DNA from: Lachnospiraceae bacterium
GTDB taxonomy: Bacteria > Bacillota > Clostridia > Lachnospirales > Lachnospiraceae
Length of the DNA stretch: 64,000 nt
Reading direction: 5' to 3'
Assembly (NCBI GenBank): GCA_900759665.1
Contig: CAAEWE010000025.1
Location: forward strand, 1-64,000
The position numbers and the translations under genes are program-made. Shown here piece by piece: positions 61,611-64,000 of this stretch (within the stretch, counting starts at the first letter, position 1; every line of letters begins with the position of its first letter). The notes below the pieces were generated by a model that saw only the letters and a list, made by a program, of their open reading frames with translations, did no database searches and had not been told where the DNA came from.

Positions 61611-62930
61611 TTACAGTTGTGTTGTTACAAAAATATCATAAATTGCCTTGATGGCATCATCGAAGTCCTCGTTGCTGACACCGATGATAATATTTAACTC
61701 AGAAGATCCCTGATCGATCATCTTTACGTTAATATTGGCATGTGCCAGTGCAGAGAAAATACGTCCTGCTGTACCACGGTTGGACTTCATGCCACGGCCT
61801 ACTACCGCGATCAATGCCAGATCCGCCTCCAGATCAATGGTGTCCGGATGTGCCAGACGGTGAATTGCGGAGATCACCTTCTGCTCCTTCTGCTCAAACT
61901 CCGGCTCATGGACAAATACTGTCATGGTGTCGATACCTGATGGCATATGCTCAAAGTTAATGCCATTCTCCTCAAAAGCGGTCAGCACTTTACGGCCAAA
62001 GCCTACCTCAGAGTTCATCATATCCTTCTCGACATTGACTGCAACGAATCCCTTCTTACCTGCAATACCGGTAATTGTATATGCAGAGTGATGACAGGTG
62101 CTCTCAACGATCCATGTTCCCTCATCCTCCGGTGCGTTTGTATTTCTGATATTGATCGGAATACCTGCCTGACGGACAGGGAAAACGGCGTCCTCGTGAA
62201 GTACGCTTGCCCCCATATAAGAAAGCTCGCGAAGCTCACGGTATGTGATGATCTTGATCGGCTCCGGATGATCAATAATACGTGGATCTGCGATCAGGAA
62301 ACCGGAAACATCAGTCCAGTTCTCATAGCTTGTGGCATGCACCGCTCTGGATACAATGGAACCAGTGATGTCAGATCCGCCTCTGGAGAATGTCTTGATC
62401 GTGCCATCCGCCTTTGCTCCGTAAAATCCCGGAACAACTGCTCTCTCCACACCCTTCAGACGCTTCTTGAGCAGCTTATCTGTCTCCTCCGGCATAAAGC
62501 TGCCATCCTCGTCAAATCGGATCGCATCTGCCGGATCTACAAATTCATATCCTAAATAATTCGCCATGATAATACCATTAAGGTACTCTCCACGGGATGC
62601 TGCGTAATCCTCTCCTGCCTTCTCTGCAAAATTCTTCTCGATGGTTTTAAACTCCTCATCCAGAGAAAGCTTCATATGAAGACCGTTGATAATAGATTCA
62701 TAGCGCTCCTTGATCTTCTTTAATGCACTACTGAAACTTTTGTCCTCCTTCGCCAGTGCATAGCAGGCATACAGCATATCCGTAACCTTGGTATCCTTGT
62801 CATTCCGTTTTCCCGGTGCACTTGGAACAACAAACTTTCTCTCCGGATCTGCATTGATGATCTTGCCTACCTTTGAAAACTGTGATGCACTTGCCAGAGA
62901 GCTTCCACCAAACTTTACTACCTTAATCAT
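61611..62930 (-). CDS. lysC: Aspartate kinase
   Basis: Phosphorylates aspartate, the first step toward lysine, threonine and methionine. 439 aa, monofunctional. The kinase domain (1 to about 290) starts with VVKFGGSSLASA and has FSRGGSDITGSIV. Two ACT domains follow (about 300-360, FEENGINFEHMPSGIDT; about 370-439, LIAVVGRGM...ANINVKMIDQGSSELNIIIGV), so feedback control by lysine or threonine is expected. No lysine riboswitch seen upstream. Confidence 0.96.
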   Translation of the reverse strand: MIKVVKFGGSSLASASQFSKVGKIINADPERKFVVPSAPGKRNDKDTKVTDMLYACYALAKEDKSFSSALKKIKERYESIINGLHMKLSLDEEFKTIEKNFAEKAGEDYAASRGEYLNGIIMANYLGYEFVDPADAIRFDEDGSFMPEETDKLLKKRLKGVERAVVPGFYGAKADGTIKTFSRGGSDITGSIVSRAVHATSYENWTDVSGFLIADPRIIDHPEPIKIITYRELRELSYMGASVLHEDAVFPVRQAGIPINIRNTNAPEDEGTWIVESTCHHSAYTITGIAGKKGFVAVNVEKDMMNSEVGFGRKVLTAFEENGINFEHMPSGIDTMTVFVHEPEFEQKEQKVISAIHRLAHPDTIDLEADLALIAVVGRGMKSNRGTAGRIFSALAHANINVKMIDQGSSELNIIIGVSNEDFDDAIKAIYDIFVTTQL

Positions 62931-63147
62931 TTTTCTGACTCCTTTATTCTCATTCTCGTAATCTGTCTGCCAGATTTCTTATGATAATTTATCACCAATC
63001 TGACATATTCTGTCTGTTATCTTTCGATAATGCTCCGACAATCAATTTATCACAAAATCACACATTTGAAAACCCATTTTCCTGATTTTGTTTATTTTCA
63101 GCGTATGTGACAAGATAATTTGAATAAAACCGGCTCTTCGGTGGTAT

Positions 63148-63639
63148 TTATACAGAAAACATGAGGGAACACACTCTGCGTCCGGTCTCTGTCCGGAAAA
63201 TTTTGTCATATGCATTCTTTACGGCATCCTTTGATACACCGTCCTCATAGAGATTGACAAGAAAATCAGCCTCCACCAGTATCCGGTAATCACTGCCATC
63301 GATCTGATCATAGGTATGATGATGTCCCACCAGATAACACACTCTGTCAATCACCTTCGGTTCATAGCCAAGTCTTTGCAGCATTTTTTCTGCCACGTCA
63401 GGACCTTCCTGCTCCTGAAGCTTCCCGCCACAGCTTCCGTATTTCTCTTCTGCCGGCTTGATCCCAATATCGTGGACGATCGCGGCTGTTTCCAGAATAT
63501 GCTGTTCCTCCTCTGGCAGCCCCTCCATTTCCCCGATCATCTTTGCAAATTGATATACCTTGATAAAATGCTGGATCCTTTTGGGATCTCCGGTATAATA
63601 CTTCATCATCTCTGTTATTAATATATTATTTTCCCACAT
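63148..63639 (-). CDS. HD-domain phosphohydrolase
   Basis: 163 aa, cytoplasmic. HD motif residues: RIQHFIKVYQFAKMI with the first His, VHDIGIK for the HD pair, VGHHHTYDQI and VEADFLVNL. No extra domain. HD proteins of this size act on nucleotides or are metal-dependent phosphatases; substrate unknown. A short stem with TTTT (about 63126-63145) follows its stop codon as a weak terminator. Confidence 0.88.
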   Translation of the reverse strand: MWENNILITEMMKYYTGDPKRIQHFIKVYQFAKMIGEMEGLPEEEQHILETAAIVHDIGIKPAEEKYGSCGGKLQEQEGPDVAEKMLQRLGYEPKVIDRVCYLVGHHHTYDQIDGSDYRILVEADFLVNLYEDGVSKDAVKNAYDKIFRTETGRRVCSLMFSV

Positions 63640-63747
63640 ATTGTGTTCTCCATTCCTAAATCATCAAAAATTTTCTGTCAGTAGCAAAAACAACGTTTGC
63701 ACTTAATTTCACTATGTTGCGAGGATTTTTCTATACACTGAAAAAAA

Positions 63748-63780
63748 GGAGGCTGCTGCATAAGTGCAACAACCTCCTCG
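63748..63780 (-). terminator. Terminator of nifJ
   Basis: Minus strand: GAGGAGGTTGTTGCA paired with TGCAGCAGCCTCC across a short loop, followed by seven T. Confidence 0.88.
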
Positions 63781-63833
63781 TAGTTACTTATTTTATCAAA
63801 ATCCTGTCACTGGACAAGTCTGATCCGGCAGAA

Positions 63834-64000
63834 TTATTTGTAAAGCTCTACCAGCTTCTGCAGATGCTCATAACGAGCCTTTGCAGCATCCTCAGACTCC
63901 TTGAACAGTCTCTCAGCTCTCTCTGGGAATGGCTTGATCAGACGAGTGTAACGAGCCTCGTTGTTCAGGAATGCCTGATAATCATCGAAGTTTACACCCT
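63834..64000 (-). CDS. nifJ: Pyruvate:ferredoxin (flavodoxin) oxidoreductase, C-terminal fragment
   Basis: The last 55 codons of a minus-strand gene that continues beyond the right edge. The translation (FDDYQAFLNNEARYTRLI, then FPERAERLFKESEDAAKARYEHLQKLVELYK) matches the C-terminal end of PFOR/NifJ, where E-x-R-Y and the helical A-x-x-R-Y-x-x-L tail are conserved. PFOR splits pyruvate to acetyl-CoA, CO2 and reduced ferredoxin in anaerobes. Identification rests on this short piece. Confidence 0.8.
   Translation of the reverse strand, partial: GVNFDDYQAFLNNEARYTRLIKPFPERAERLFKESEDAAKARYEHLQKLVELYK

Noticed and set aside
62931..63147. Lysine riboswitch before lysC
   Set aside because: The 217-bp gap lacks the conserved lysine aptamer elements and a terminator.

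Overview
The window looks like chromosome of a Gram-positive, low-to-mid GC anaerobic Firmicute, most likely a gut Lachnospiraceae (Clostridia). The basis is the gene set rather than a species match. It includes a CdaA/CdaR c-di-AMP operon, T-box and fluoride riboswitches, a LicT-type PTS operon, the end of a pyruvate:ferredoxin oxidoreductase gene, a PASTA kinase with a zinc ribbon, an S4-domain YlmH protein, and many cytoplasmic GH43/GH30/GH42/GH5 glycosidases for plant oligosaccharides. No tRNA, rRNA, CRISPR array, transposase or phage gene was seen.

Layout. 0.1-3.6 kb (minus): two-OB-fold SSB-like protein, cobalamin adenosyltransferase, dapB, cvpA, queH. 4.0-5.8 kb (plus): typA/bipA. 5.8-10.5 kb (minus): a tightly coupled operon of two unknown membrane proteins, cdaA, cdaR and an unrecognised protein. 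10.8-12.8 kb (plus): a LacI-type sensor fused to HD-GYP. 12.8-15.9 kb (minus): zinc-ribbon/PASTA Ser/Thr kinase and a partner protein. 16.2-24.8 kb: trpS, an AraC regulator, cstA behind a T-box, a PurF-like protein without its glutaminase nucleophile, yitT, a CDF transporter, and a YjbR-alkyltransferase-like fusion. 24.8-27.8 kb: a CLC gene behind a clear fluoride riboswitch, divergent from an alanine/glycine symporter gene with a leader terminator.

27.9-33.3 kb is an accessory patch. It holds truncated phosphotransferase and acetyltransferase remnants, a cassette of small unknown genes with a CBM2-like secreted protein, and a GNAT-TetR-methyltransferase operon with TetR-like operators built into its promoter. 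33.4-37.0 kb: an RNA methyltransferase, a DXS-like enzyme behind a MerR-type promoter, and a SnoaL-LytTR regulator.

37.2-46.4 kb is a glycan-use locus (GH5, GPH symporter, GH42, GH30, GH43) divergent from an AraC regulator. 46.4-51.7 kb is a ptsG-licT-ptsH-ptsI operon behind an antiterminator/terminator leader. 51.8-60.0 kb holds rlmI, a GH26-like protein, ylmH and a second glycan locus (two GH43 genes and a divergent AraC). 60.0-64.0 kb: trxB, trxA, lysC, an HD-domain protein and the 3' end of nifJ.

The glycosidases carry no signal peptides, which suggests that imported oligosaccharides are cut inside the cell. The most unusual items are the degenerate-glutaminase PurF paralogue, the DXS-like protein that appears to lack substrate-phosphate arginines, the T-box on cstA, the unknown membrane proteins in the c-di-AMP operon, and the small-protein/CBM2 cassette with an in-frame TAG.
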